Shown: positions 1 to 8,985, counted from the first letter of the stretch. The stretch is 64,000 nucleotides of DNA from Hymenobacter algoricola (GCF_039539525.1 NZ_BAABDH010000033.1:1-64000); one strand, 5' to 3'. Notes: generated from the sequence alone by a model not told the origin. Numbers and translations are program-made.

Positions 1-60
1 ATTGCCGAAGTTGTGCGGGCGCTGCCGTGGAGTATTTGTCCCATAAGTGTGTACGAAATT

Positions 61-116
61 CCAGCCCGGAAAATACACCTTCTCTCCCTGGGACTATACA
101 CCTAGGCCGGCCGGCC
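61..116. repeat. Tandem short repeat with ATACACCT units
   Basis: Two copies of ATACACCT at 73-80 and 96-103 lie 23 nt apart, each preceded by a related block (CCCGGAAA and CCTGGGACT). The arrangement (two tandem units with a TATA-like and a G/C-run part) loosely recalls the repeats at 9367-9499 and 34764-34900. The first 173 bases hold no gene that I can support. Confidence 0.4.
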
Positions 117-148
117 AAAAAAAGAGCCCGACGAAAGCCGGGCCTTTT
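117..148 (-). terminator. Rho-independent terminator of the GIN-domain gene
   Basis: Read on the minus strand, GCCCG pairs with CGGGC around a short loop and is followed by TCTTTTTTT. It lies just past the stop of the minus-strand gene at 174-848, so it probably ends the whole ABC/GntR operon. Confidence 0.6.
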
Positions 149-173
149 CCACCAACCAAACTAAAATCAGCCG

Positions 174-848
174 CTACTGCCGCATCATCCGCAGCGAGGC
201 ACCCGATACGGTGGCCGCGGCACTGTCGGAAAACTGGCAGCTGAACTGCGGAATAAATACATTTTCGAGTTCCAGCTCGCCCTGGCTCTGCACCGACAGG
301 CGGGCGGCCTGAATGCGGTTGGTAGCGTCGATTTTCAGGGTCGAGCGGCTGCCCGCGCTCCGGCCGGCGGTGGCCCGCAGGTAGCCGATGCGGTTGTCGG
401 TCAGCGCCACTTCCCCGGTACGGTTTTGCTCTATTGCCAGGCTGTCGAGGGTGAAGCCGCTCACGTCAAGCGTGTTGCCGTCGGTAGTCAGGGCCGTCAG
501 CCGGGGGCAGCTGATGAGCACCGCGCTGTTGCCGGACCAGTCGGTATCGGTGGCCGGCCGGCTCGTTACCACCAGGCGCGACCCGACCTGGGTGATGCTC
601 ACCCTGCCCGTGGCCCCCTTGTTTACCCGCACCGCAAACGGGCCGGACGAAATTTTTACGCTCAGGCCGCTGCCCACCACCTGCACGGCGCTGAAATCCT
701 GGTGGGCCAGAGTGGTGTAGTTGCGGAATAGGTCTTTGTCTTTGTAGCTGCCCTTGCGGTACTCGGCGCGCAGGGCCAGGTTGTAAGTCAGCAGAGAGCC
801 CAGCAGCAGGGCCAGCGTCGTCAGCAGAAGTTTGTTGCTCGTTTTCAT
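174..848 (-). CDS. GIN-domain (DUF2807-like) exported protein
   Basis: Protein of 224 aa with an N-terminal signal or anchor segment (residues about 8-26, rich in Leu). The rest is a run of short beta-strand-like repeats with alternating hydrophobic residues, Ser/Thr and Asp/Asn, typical of the Bacteroidota putative auto-transporter adhesin head (GIN) domain. It is the last gene of a four-gene minus-strand operon: the start codon is only 3 nt after the stop of the GntR regulator. That suggests a role in an envelope-stress or antibiotic-sensing ABC system, but this is inference. No catalytic motif is visible. The family assignment rests on pattern recognition of the fold-like repeats. Confidence 0.7.
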   Translation of the reverse strand: MKTSNKLLLTTLALLLGSLLTYNLALRAEYRKGSYKDKDLFRNYTTLAHQDFSAVQVVGSGLSVKISSGPFAVRVNKGATGRVSITQVGSRLVVTSRPATDTDWSGNSAVLISCPRLTALTTDGNTLDVSGFTLDSLAIEQNRTGEVALTDNRIGYLRATAGRSAGSRSTLKIDATNRIQAARLSVQSQGELELENVFIPQFSCQFSDSAAATVSGASLRMMRQ

Positions 849-851
849 CGG

Positions 852-1235
852 TTAGCTTTTAGCGAGGCCCAGTTGGGCCAGTTTGAATTGCTCGTAGCGC
901 TGGCGCAGCTCTTCCAGGTCAATTTCCAGCAGGGAAATGGTCTTGAAAAACCGGGGCAGATCCTGCTGCAGAAACCGCTCCCGGCGGTACTGCTTCACCT
1001 TCTGGTCGGCACCCGGCGCCACGAAGTAGCCGATGCCGCGCTTGTTGTAAATCACCTGCTGGTTCTGCAGAAACTCGTAGGTCCGCATCACCGTGTTCGG
1101 GTTCACCTGCAGCTCCACGGCCAGGTCGCGCACGGAGGGAATCTTGTCTTCCACCGGCCACTTGGCCAGCAGGATATTTTCGCTCACGTACCCGGCAATC
1201 TGCAGGTAAATGGCCTCGTTGTCCTGAAATTCCAT
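852..1235 (-). CDS. GntR-family transcriptional regulator, YtrA-type
   Basis: Short 127-aa regulator. Residues about 1-75 form the GntR winged helix-turn-helix, with the family pattern IPSVRDLAVELQVNPNTVMRTYEFL near residues 30-55. The C-terminus is a short helical region rather than a large effector domain, the hallmark of the YtrA subfamily, which represses neighbouring ABC transporters. It sits between the ABC permease (15 nt upstream) and the GIN-domain gene (3 nt downstream). The perfect inverted repeat TAGTGTACTA-N6-TAGTACACTA at 2878-2903 in front of the operon is a good candidate for its operator, giving autoregulation. Confidence 0.9.
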   Translation of the reverse strand: MEFQDNEAIYLQIAGYVSENILLAKWPVEDKIPSVRDLAVELQVNPNTVMRTYEFLQNQQVIYNKRGIGYFVAPGADQKVKQYRRERFLQQDLPRFFKTISLLEIDLEELRQRYEQFKLAQLGLAKS

Positions 1236-1250
1236 GGTTTTCCGCTTCGC

Positions 1251-2027
1251 TTAAATTTCCTTCTCCTGCACCCGGAAGTAGGCCGCCACCCACAGCAGCA
1301 GCGTCATGGCTACCGGCACCAGCTTCACCAGCTTTTCCTGGGCCGGCGACACGTAGAGCCGGTAGTGCTCCTTGCCCAGGGCCAGGTCGGCGCCGCTGAA
1401 GGGCAGCACCATCTCGCTGACCACGTGGCCGAGCAGCAGCTTGACCACCTGAAAGTTGGCAAACAGCAGCAGCCCGGCGCCGACAAACACGGCAAAGGCT
1501 GTGCGGACCAGGTGCAGCTTCTGAAAAAACAGCGCGCCCCAGATAAAGATGGCGTGAATGAAGGCGTAGCCCAGCACCAGGGCACCCATGTTGTATTCCG
1601 GGTCGAAGAGGTTCAGCAGCTGGGGCGGCTGCCCGTGCCAGTCGTCGGCATTGACTATAACCACCGCAACCAGATAAAAGCACCCCACGCACACCAGCGT
1701 GAACACTACGAACGAGTAGAGCCAGCCCACCAGGTACTTTTCGAGGTGGGACGCCGGCAGCATCAGGATGGCCATGCCCTGCTTCTTCTCGGCCAGGCCG
1801 GCAAAGATGCTGCTGGTGAACACGGCCCCGCCCATGATCAGGAAGATGCCCAGGAAGGCGGCCTGCTGCCCCGGCCCGAACGGTTTCGACTGCAGCGTCT
1901 GCAACCCCATCAGCAGGGCCAGCAGCCCCAGCAGCACGCCCACGCCCAACAGGTAGCTTTTGCCGTACTCGGCGGTATGCTTGCGAAACAGCCGGCCGAA
2001 GCGGGGCAGGCTAAATTGATTGCTCAT
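1251..2027 (-). CDS. ABC transporter permease subunit
   Basis: Protein of 258 aa with about six hydrophobic segments, beginning near residues 24-44 and ending with one just before a basic C-terminus (RVQEKEI). It has no ATP-binding motifs. Its start overlaps the 3' end of the ATPase gene by 17 nt, so the two are probably translationally coupled and form one ABC transporter. The substrate cannot be read from the sequence; YtrA-linked systems are often tied to cell-wall antibiotic response or export. Confidence 0.85.
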   Translation of the reverse strand: MSNQFSLPRFGRLFRKHTAEYGKSYLLGVGVLLGLLALLMGLQTLQSKPFGPGQQAAFLGIFLIMGGAVFTSSIFAGLAEKKQGMAILMLPASHLEKYLVGWLYSFVVFTLVCVGCFYLVAVVIVNADDWHGQPPQLLNLFDPEYNMGALVLGYAFIHAIFIWGALFFQKLHLVRTAFAVFVGAGLLLFANFQVVKLLLGHVVSEMVLPFSGADLALGKEHYRLYVSPAQEKLVKLVPVAMTLLLWVAAYFRVQEKEI

Positions 2028-2865
2028 AAACGGGTTGCTTTAAGTAGTTGATGACCGACTGTCCGCCGCCGGCAATGGCGTTGAACAGCAATTCCATATC
2101 CACGCGGCTGGGGCGGCCGTCGGGGTTGGGCACAATGGCCTGCCGCCCGCGCACCGATTCTTCGGCGTAGAGCACCTCGCCCTCCTGCCCCTCGCGCAGG
2201 GTGGTGAAGGTGAGGCGCTCGGCCAGCTGGTCCAGCGCTTCGTTGAGCACGATTTCGCGGTTGTGCAGCACCACCACCGTGTCGATGAGGCTGTCCAGGT
2301 CGCGCACCTGGTGAGTGGAGATAATCAGGCAGCGCTCCTCGGTCAGGGCCGAGGCCATGATCTTGCGAAACTGCACCTTGGAGGGGATATCCAGGCCGTT
2401 GGTGGGCTCGTCCATCACTACCAGGCTGGTGTTGGTGGCCAGCCCGAAGGCAATCATAAATTTCTTCTGCTGCCCAAACGACAGCTTGTCGAGCACCGCG
2501 TGGTCGGGCACCTCAAACTCGCCCAGGTAGTCGGCCAGCTGCTGGTGGCTGAAGCGCGGGTAGAAGCCGGCGGTGTTGGCCACGAACTGCCGGGCCGTCA
2601 GGGCCGGTACGTAAAGCTCCTCGGGCAGAAAGTACAGGTCTTCGAGCACCGACGGCAGGCGCTGGGCGGCCGGCTGCCCGTTGATGAGGCAGCTGCCGGC
2701 CTGCGGAAAGACCAGCCCGGTCATGTTCTTGAGCAGCGTCGACTTGCCCGCCCCGTTTTTGCCCAGCAGGCCGTAGATGTGCCCCCGCTCCAGCGTCAGG
2801 CCCAGGTTCTCGAAGAGGGGCACCTGCCGGGAATACCCAAAAGTCAGCTTGTGAATGCGCACCAT
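2011..2865 (-). CDS. ABC transporter ATP-binding protein
   Basis: Protein of 284 aa with all motifs of an ABC ATPase: Walker A GKNGAGKST (residues 35-43), signature LSFGQ (128-132), Walker B with MDEPTNGLD (about 147-159) and the H-switch ISTHQ near 184. First gene of the minus-strand operon ATPase-permease-GntR-GIN. The start lies 13 nt downstream of the proposed GntR operator, which overlaps the predicted transcription start. Confidence 0.93.
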   Translation of the reverse strand: MVRIHKLTFGYSRQVPLFENLGLTLERGHIYGLLGKNGAGKSTLLKNMTGLVFPQAGSCLINGQPAAQRLPSVLEDLYFLPEELYVPALTARQFVANTAGFYPRFSHQQLADYLGEFEVPDHAVLDKLSFGQQKKFMIAFGLATNTSLVVMDEPTNGLDIPSKVQFRKIMASALTEERCLIISTHQVRDLDSLIDTVVVLHNREIVLNEALDQLAERLTFTTLREGQEGEVLYAEESVRGRQAIVPNPDGRPSRVDMELLFNAIAGGGQSVINYLKQPVYEQSI

Positions 2866-2877
2866 AGCTTATTGCTT

Positions 2878-2903
2878 TAGTGTACTACTTATCTAGTACA
2901 CTA
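2878..2903. promoter_or_regulatory. Putative GntR/YtrA operator
   Basis: Perfect 10-bp inverted repeat TAGTGTACTA (2878-2887) and TAGTACACTA (2894-2903) with a 6-nt spacer. It lies directly after the -7 box of the minus-strand promoter and before the ATPase start, covering the likely transcription start. The half-site GTGTACTA resembles operators of YtrA-type GntR regulators, one of which is encoded in this operon. Confidence 0.75.
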
Positions 2904-2935
2904 CAAACGTAAGCAAATAATTCACCCCCCAAATA
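2904..2935 (-). promoter_or_regulatory. Bacteroidota promoter of the ABC/GntR operon
   Basis: On the minus strand a TTTG (-33 element, 2935-2932) is followed after 20 nt by TACGTTTG (2911-2904), an exact match to the Bacteroidota -7 consensus TAnnTTTG. The operator at 2878-2903 begins at the next base. Confidence 0.75.
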
Positions 2936-3031
2936 CTTGGGCGAAAAATATTTTTTAATTCCGATATACGATTCGGGTCAGCGGACTACGAAACCCGGTT
3001 TCTGCGCCCGCCAGCGCGCTTTTTCGCCCGA

Positions 3032-4987
3032 CTACTGCGGCAGCGTAATGATGAACTCGGTGCCCTCGCCCTCCCGCGACTCCACCGTGAGAGTGCCGCC
3101 GTGCCCGGTGCTGATGATGTCGTAGCTCAGCGACAAGCCCAGGCCGGTGCCCTCGCCCACGGGCTTGGTGGTGTAGAACGGCTCGAAGATGCGGGCCTTT
3201 ACGCCGGGCGGAATGCCCGGGCCGTTGTCGCGCACCCGGATTTCTACTCCGCCGGGCAGCGGGCGGGTGACGATGGTTACCGCGGGCCGGTAGCTGGCGC
3301 TGTGGGGCTGCTGCTGGCGCTGGCGCACGGCGTAGAAGGCATTGGTACACAGGTTCAGCAGCACCCGGCCCAGATCCTGCCCGATAACCGGCACCGCCGG
3401 CAGGCGGGGGTCCAGCTGGGCCGTGAGCGTAGCCTGAAAGTCGGGGTGCTCGTTGCGGGTGGCCTGGTAGGCGAGGCGCAGGTTTTCTCCGGCCAGGGCA
3501 TTCAGATCCGTCAGCTCCCGGGGGCCGGAGCCGGTGCGGGCGTGCTCCAGCATGCCCTTGATGATGGCCGTGGCCCGCTGCCCGTGCTGGCTGATGTTCA
3601 TGATATTCTGCTTGAGGCCGTCCAGAATCTCCCGCTCCAGCCGGCCGTCGCGGGCCAGGCGCTGGGCCCCGTTTATCTCGTCTACCAGGTCGGTGCTGAC
3701 CTCGGCAAACTTCTTGACGAAGCTGAGCGGATTCTGCAGCTCGTGGGCGACACCGGCGGTCAGCTCGCCCAGAAACGCCATTTTCTCGCGCTGCACGAGC
3801 TGGTCCTGGGTGGTTTTGAGCTCGGCCAGGGAAGCCTGCAGCGCCGCGTTGGCCCGCTGCTGCTGCTGGTAGTTGCGCACCAGCAGCCCGCTAAAGCCTA
3901 ACAGCCCGAGCAGGCCGGCCAGCAGCGCATAGAGCCGGTAGCGGGCCGTCAGGGCCTGGCGGTCGGCGGTGGCCTGCTGGGCGCGCTGCTGCTCGTTGTA
4001 GTTGATGCTTTGCAGGCGCATTACTTTTTCCTGCCCAAAGAGCGTGTCCTTCATGGCCAGCATCAGGCTCTGGTACTTAAAGGCGCTGTCGATGGGGCCG
4101 TATTTTTTAAAGCTCTGGGTCAGCAGCGTGCTGGAGTTGAGCACGCCCCGCAGAAAGCCGTTGGCCTGGGCCGCCTGGCAGCCCCGGCGGGCGTAGTAGA
4201 TGCTCGAATCGATGAGGCCCTGCTGCTGGTAGAGAGTAGCCAGGCCGACGTAGGCAAAGTTGCTGCTGCGCAGGTGGTGCCGCTTGTCCGACTCGGCAAT
4301 GCTGCGGCGGTAGTAGGCCAGCGCCGCCGCCGGGCGCCCCTGCTTGCGGGCCACGTTGGCCAGCCCGTAGAGGATGTAGTTGGTGGGCGAGTGCAGCCGC
4401 TGGGCCAGCTGGTAGGCCTGCTGCTGAAAGTACCGGGCCGAGTCGGTTTCGTTGTACAGGTCGTAGGCCAGGCCGATGTTGCTGAGCTCGATGACGATGC
4501 GGTGGTCGTCGCGCAGCTGCCGGCCCAGGCGCAGGGCCTGAAAGTAGTAGGCCAAGCCCTGGCGCCGGTCGCGCAGGTACACGTAGATGATGCCGATGCT
4601 GCGCAGGTTCTGGGCCTGCATGGCCACGTCGTGGGTGGTTTCGGCCAGCCGCAGCGACTGCTGAAACAGCTCCAGGGCCCGGGACAGGTTGCTTTCGCGC
4701 AGGGCCGCGCCCAGGCGGTTCAGCGCCGCGCACTCGCCGTGGCGGTACCCGATGCGGCGGGCCAGCGCCAGGGCCCGCTGGGCGTAGGCCTCGGCCGAAT
4801 CGGTGCGCAGGGCCCAGTACTGGTCGCTGCCCTTGCAGAGCAGCAACACCCGGCTGCTATCGGGCAGGGGCTGCTGCAGCTGCTGGCGAAGGGCATTCAG
4901 GGCCGGACTTTGCGCCCGGGCGGCAGGACAGGCGGCCCAAAGCAGCAGAATAAGCGCCGTAAAACGGACGCGAAACCAGGAGGGCAT
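3032..4987 (-). CDS. TPR-containing sensor histidine kinase
   Basis: Membrane sensor kinase of 651 aa, using the Met at 4987 because it begins a good signal peptide ending near ARAQS. Residues about 60-340 are tetratricopeptide-like helical repeats, presumably periplasmic. A membrane helix (LYALLAGLLGLLG) and a short coiled coil follow. The HisKA box has the phospho-acceptor His at residue 415 (VAHELQNP), and then come the N box (NLCTNAFYAV), G1 (DNGPGIP) and G2 (GTGLGLS) of the ATPase domain. There is no response regulator next to it, so it is an orphan kinase. The signal is unknown. Confidence 0.9.
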   Translation of the reverse strand: MPSWFRVRFTALILLLWAACPAARAQSPALNALRQQLQQPLPDSSRVLLLCKGSDQYWALRTDSAEAYAQRALALARRIGYRHGECAALNRLGAALRESNLSRALELFQQSLRLAETTHDVAMQAQNLRSIGIIYVYLRDRRQGLAYYFQALRLGRQLRDDHRIVIELSNIGLAYDLYNETDSARYFQQQAYQLAQRLHSPTNYILYGLANVARKQGRPAAALAYYRRSIAESDKRHHLRSSNFAYVGLATLYQQQGLIDSSIYYARRGCQAAQANGFLRGVLNSSTLLTQSFKKYGPIDSAFKYQSLMLAMKDTLFGQEKVMRLQSINYNEQQRAQQATADRQALTARYRLYALLAGLLGLLGFSGLLVRNYQQQQRANAALQASLAELKTTQDQLVQREKMAFLGELTAGVAHELQNPLSFVKKFAEVSTDLVDEINGAQRLARDGRLEREILDGLKQNIMNISQHGQRATAIIKGMLEHARTGSGPRELTDLNALAGENLRLAYQATRNEHPDFQATLTAQLDPRLPAVPVIGQDLGRVLLNLCTNAFYAVRQRQQQPHSASYRPAVTIVTRPLPGGVEIRVRDNGPGIPPGVKARIFEPFYTTKPVGEGTGLGLSLSYDIISTGHGGTLTVESREGEGTEFIITLPQ

Positions 4988-5202
4988 GCAATCAGGTGTG
5001 GTAAGGGTATGGGTCGGGGCTAAGCAACCCGGCACAGGCTCTGGGGTTTAGCTCCCGGCGACTTTGCGTGAGCAAATATCTTCCGAATTAGATTAACTCC
5101 GGCTATGGCCCCGCCCCACTCACCTACCCACCCCCGAAGAGCATTCCCAAAGCCGGCTCATCTGCCCCGAAAGCCCTTCTGGCCGGGCCGGGCGGGCAAA
5201 AG

Positions 5203-5232
5203 AAAACCCCGGCCTACAGGGGCCGGGGTTTT
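5203..5232 (-). terminator. Strong hairpin terminator
   Basis: AAAACCCCGGCC and GGCCGGGGTTTT form a 12-bp stem around a 6-nt loop, with A- and T-tracts on both sides. It lies just after the stop of the minus-strand SDR gene (5285-6286). Confidence 0.85.
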
Positions 5233-5284
5233 GCAGGCGCGGGAGCTGGCAGGGCCGCTGCCCCCCGAGTCAGGGTAGCAGGCC

Positions 5285-6286
5285 TCAGCCCTTGCGCAGC
5301 AGGGAAGTGGCCAGGGCCACGCCCGAGCCGACCAGGGCCACCGTGAGCAGCGGGTTCAGGGTGGCGGCGGTGTACACGCTGGTTTCGCGGGTGTGGCCGG
5401 GGTAGCTGCCGCGCTCCTGCAGGGTACCGGCGGCGTGGTCGAGGCCATTCTCGCGGCGGGGCCGCGGGGGGCGGCTGGACTTTTCCTGCTTGGCAAACAC
5501 GTTTTCCATGAACTTATCGAGCAGGCGCGGGGTCAGGCTGGCCATGGTCATCATCATGCGGCCGCCGCCGCCGACGGTGATTTCGCGCTCCGGCGTTTCG
5601 GCGCAGTGCAGAATGGCGCTGGCCACAATATCGGGCGAGTACGCCGGCGGCGCGTGCTGGGGCTCCCGGTCCATGTAGTTTTTGGCGTGCTGCGGGTAGG
5701 GCGTGTCGATGGCCGCCGGCTTGATGAGCGTCACCGAAATCGGCGCCTCGTCCATTGCCAGCTCCATGCGCAGGCCGTCGGTGAAGCCCTTCACGGCGTG
5801 CTTGCTGGCCGAGTAGATGCTTTGCAGGATGGCCGTGCTTTCCGACAGGATGCTGCCCACGTTGATGATGGCCCCACCCCGCTGCTTGAGGTGCTTGGCC
5901 GCCTCCAGGGAGCCGTAAACCAGCCCCCAGAGGTTGGTTTCGAACAGCTGCCGCATATCCTCCACCGGAATTTCCTCCAGCTTGCCGTAAATCGAGACGC
6001 CGGCGTCATTGACCCAGGTATCGAAGTGCCCGAACTCCTGCACGGCCACCCGGGCAATGCGGCGCACGTCGTCCTGCTGGCTTACGTCGGCCACCACGTA
6101 CACGGCGCGGCCCCCGGCCTGGTTGATTTCGCCGGTCAGCTGGCGCAGGGCTTTTTCGCTGCGGGCGGCCAGCACGAGGCGGGTGCCGGCCTTGGCGGCC
6201 TGCCGGGCCGTGACCAGGCCAATCCCGGACGAGGCGCCGGTGATGACCAGCACCTGGTCTTTGAGCTTTTTGAGTTTAACTGCCAT
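5285..6286 (-). CDS. SDR-family NAD(P)-dependent oxidoreductase with C-terminal membrane segment
   Basis: Protein of 333 aa. The Rossmann motif TGASSGIG is at residues about 14-21, an NDAG motif (variant of NNAG) lies near 90, and the active-site Ser, Tyr and Lys appear as VGSILSES followed by YSASKHA. The C-terminus adds about 80 residues beyond a classical SDR core and ends in a hydrophobic segment (VALVGSGVALATSLL), suggesting membrane association. I chose the Met at 6286; the reading frame stays open upstream only because it runs antisense through mqo. Divergently placed from mqo with a 213-bp gap. Substrate unknown. Confidence 0.88.
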   Translation of the reverse strand: MAVKLKKLKDQVLVITGASSGIGLVTARQAAKAGTRLVLAARSEKALRQLTGEINQAGGRAVYVVADVSQQDDVRRIARVAVQEFGHFDTWVNDAGVSIYGKLEEIPVEDMRQLFETNLWGLVYGSLEAAKHLKQRGGAIINVGSILSESTAILQSIYSASKHAVKGFTDGLRMELAMDEAPISVTLIKPAAIDTPYPQHAKNYMDREPQHAPPAYSPDIVASAILHCAETPEREITVGGGGRMMMTMASLTPRLLDKFMENVFAKQEKSSRPPRPRRENGLDHAAGTLQERGSYPGHTRETSVYTAATLNPLLTVALVGSGVALATSLLRKG

Positions 6287-6499
6287 AACGGGGCTCAGGA
6301 AGTGAAAAGTGAAAGAATAGGACGGTAAAAAAAAGCAAAGCGCAAGCCCTGTAAACGCGGCGCAGCCCCGCGGAGTTAATATAAAATCCGGCCCGGGCGG
6401 GGGGCAGTGCCGACGCACTCCGGCGGGGCCGGGGCAGATTTTTATAACCTGTGGCCGGCCCCGGCGGTAAAGCAGGAACCGCTGAACAACCCTGCCGCC

Positions 6500-8029
6500 A
6501 TGACTCCTCCTGCCGATACCACCGCTGCTGCCCCGCTCCCCGACGTTGTGCTGATCGGGGCCGGCATCATGAGCGCCACGCTGGGCGTGCTGCTCAAGCA
6601 GCTGCAGCCCGGGCTGACCATCGAAATATTTGAGCGCCTCGACAGCGCCGCCGCCGAAAGCTCCGACGCCTGGAACAACGCCGGCACCGGCCACTCGGCC
6701 TTCTGCGAGCTGAACTACACCCCCGAGCGGCCCGACGGCTCCATCGAGACGGACAAGGCGGTCAAGATTGCCGAGCAGTTTGAGGTGTCGAAGCAGTTCT
6801 GGAGCTTTCTGGTGGAGCAGCAGCTCCTGCCCCCGGCCCCGGAGTTTATTCAGCGCATCCCGCACATGAGCTTCGTGTGGGGCGCCGAAAACGTGGAATT
6901 CCTGCGCCGCCGCCACGCCGCCCTCACCCGGTGCCACCTGTTCCGGGGCATGGAATATTCCGACGACCCCGCGCTGCTGCGCCAGTGGATTCCGCTGGTG
7001 ATGGAAGGCCGCGACCCGCAGGAAAAAGTGGCCGCCACCCGCATGGACCTGGGCACCGACGTCAACTTTGGCGCCCTCACCCGGGCCATGTTCCGGCAGC
7101 TGCAGCAGCTGCCCGGCATCACGCTGCACTTCCACCACGAGGTGAGCAAGCTGCGCCGGGACGAGCACGGCCACTGGCTGGTGAAGGTGCGCGATCTGAG
7201 CACCGGCGAGAAGCGCCGGGTCCGCACGCCCTTCGTGTTTATCGGGGCCGGCGGGGGCTCGCTGCCGCTGCTGGAGAAGGCCGACATCCCCGAGGGCCAC
7301 GGCTTCGGCGGCTTCCCCGTGAGCGGGCAGTGGCTGAAGTGCACCAACCCCGCCGTCATTGCCCGCCACCAGGCCAAGGTCTACGGCAAGGCCTCGGTGG
7401 GCGCCCCGCCCATGTCGGTGCCCCACCTCGACACGCGCATGATTGAGGGTCGGCGGGAGCTGCTGTTTGGCCCCTACGCCGGCTTCACCACCAAGTTCCT
7501 GAAAAACGGCTCCTTCTTCGATTTGCCCGCCTCGATTCAGGCCAACAACATCGGGCCCATGATTTCGGCCGGCCTGCACAACCTGTCGCTGACCAAGTAC
7601 CTGATTGACCAGGTGCGGCAGTCGCCGGAAGACCGGCTGGCGGCCCTGCGCGAGTACCTGCCCGCAGCCGAAATGCCGGACTGGGAACTGGAAGTGGCCG
7701 GGCAGCGGGTGCAGGTGATCAAGAAGGGTGAAGACGGCGGCGGCGTGCTCGAATTCGGCACCGAGGTCGTCAGCGCCGCCGACGGCAGCATTGCCGCCCT
7801 GCTGGGCGCTTCGCCCGGCGCCTCCACGGCCGTGGCCATCATGCTGGACCTGCTCCGGCGCTGCTTTCCCCGGCAGCTGGCCACCGCGGCCTGGCAAGCC
7901 AAGCTGCGCCAGCTGATTCCGTCGTACGGGCTGCCGCTGGGCCAGGATGCCGGGCTGGCCGCCGACGTACGGGCCCGTACCACGGCGGTTCTGCAGCTGC
8001 AGACGAGCCAAACAACTCCGGCCCGCTAA
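6500..8029 (+). CDS. mqo: Malate:quinone oxidoreductase
   Basis: Protein of 509 aa that oxidises malate to oxaloacetate and passes electrons to the quinone pool at the inner membrane face, replacing or supplementing NAD-dependent malate dehydrogenase. The FAD dinucleotide motif LIGAGIMS is near residues 18-25, followed by an acidic strand end (IEIFERLD), the family segment WNNAGTGHSAFCELNYTPE near 60-78, and the C-terminal block SPGASTAVAIML. The length is normal for the family. The Met at 6500 gives the usual short N-terminus; the upstream frame extension is G/P-rich and implausible. Confidence 0.95.
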   Translation: MTPPADTTAAAPLPDVVLIGAGIMSATLGVLLKQLQPGLTIEIFERLDSAAAESSDAWNNAGTGHSAFCELNYTPERPDGSIETDKAVKIAEQFEVSKQFWSFLVEQQLLPPAPEFIQRIPHMSFVWGAENVEFLRRRHAALTRCHLFRGMEYSDDPALLRQWIPLVMEGRDPQEKVAATRMDLGTDVNFGALTRAMFRQLQQLPGITLHFHHEVSKLRRDEHGHWLVKVRDLSTGEKRRVRTPFVFIGAGGGSLPLLEKADIPEGHGFGGFPVSGQWLKCTNPAVIARHQAKVYGKASVGAPPMSVPHLDTRMIEGRRELLFGPYAGFTTKFLKNGSFFDLPASIQANNIGPMISAGLHNLSLTKYLIDQVRQSPEDRLAALREYLPAAEMPDWELEVAGQRVQVIKKGEDGGGVLEFGTEVVSAADGSIAALLGASPGASTAVAIMLDLLRRCFPRQLATAAWQAKLRQLIPSYGLPLGQDAGLAADVRARTTAVLQLQTSQTTPAR

Positions 8030-8139
8030 GGGCGGCCGGGCGGGTTTGGCCAAAGCCCGAATTCTTCCCGGCCCCGCGCCAAAGTTCTGAGTAACTTGCG
8101 CTTTCGGGCGCGGGGCCCGGGGAGTAGCGTCGTATACTT

Positions 8140-8985
8140 ATGCCTTGGTTGTTTGTTCAGATACCGCTTTTGCTGCTGCTTTTCGGCCTGCTGGAGCCGA
8201 CCGCCCAGCCGCCCATCGAGCCCCTGCAGATTGCCGAGCGGTTTGTGGCGCCCGAAGGCTGGCCCCAGATGCGGGACTACCTCTGCTGCGAGGCGGCCGG
8301 CCAGGCCAGGCGCGAGACGCTGGGCCAGCAGATTCCGGCCCGGCTGCGTCGCCACAGTGAGCTGCTGCACCAGGACTCGGCCCGGGCCGTGGTGGCCGTG
8401 GAGCTGCGCGACTCCACCACCCGCAACGACTTTTACCTGCACTTCACCCGGGAAGCCGCCGGCTGGAAGCTGCAGGCCGTCCGCTCGTTGGCCATGACGG
8501 CCCTGGGCGCGCCCATGCTGAAGATGCTCACCGAAATGCCGCCGGCCGAGGTGACCCGCTACAACCAGGCCCACCCCGCCGCCAACCACGCCTTTGCCGT
8601 GGGCAACATCCGCCTCTGGGTGGGCGCCGACGCCGACATCATGCGGCACTTCAACCGCCGCCGCCCGGATTTCCAGAAGGTAGTGCGCCTGCTCAAGGCC
8701 AAGCAGTACTTTACCGCCGGCCCGGCCGGGGCGGCCGCCGACGAGCAGGCCGCCAACGCCGACCCGGCCGTGCAGGCTCTGCTCCAGTCGTTGTTTATCA
8801 GCCGCGTCACCCGCCGCGACACCAGCTGCGGCACCTGCCTCGAATTTGTCATCGGCGGCCGCGTCGACAGCACCGTGGGCGTGCTCTATCAGCCCGACGC
8901 GGCGGCGGTGCCCGCCATGAGCCCCGACCGGCTTATCGTGGTGCGGCCCCTGGGCAACGGCTGGTACCTGTATAAAACCAGCTGA
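8140..8985 (+). CDS. Hypothetical membrane-anchored or exported protein
   Basis: I do not recognise this 281-aa protein. Residues 4-17 are strongly hydrophobic and act as a signal peptide or anchor. The remainder is soluble, with a Cys pair at CCEAA (about 46-47), a CGTC motif near 226-229 that could form a disulfide, and no known catalytic motif. Codon use fits its neighbours. It stands alone between mqo and the repeat-rich gap at 9.0-9.5 kb. Confidence 0.7.
   Translation: MPWLFVQIPLLLLLFGLLEPTAQPPIEPLQIAERFVAPEGWPQMRDYLCCEAAGQARRETLGQQIPARLRRHSELLHQDSARAVVAVELRDSTTRNDFYLHFTREAAGWKLQAVRSLAMTALGAPMLKMLTEMPPAEVTRYNQAHPAANHAFAVGNIRLWVGADADIMRHFNRRRPDFQKVVRLLKAKQYFTAGPAGAAADEQAANADPAVQALLQSLFISRVTRRDTSCGTCLEFVIGGRVDSTVGVLYQPDAAAVPAMSPDRLIVVRPLGNGWYLYKTS

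Noticed and set aside
6287..8053. Long minus-strand open frame that would extend the SDR protein to 922 aa
   Set aside because: It is the antisense of mqo; the composition is Gly/Arg/His-rich without domain pattern, and the SDR N-terminus begins cleanly at the Met at 6286.
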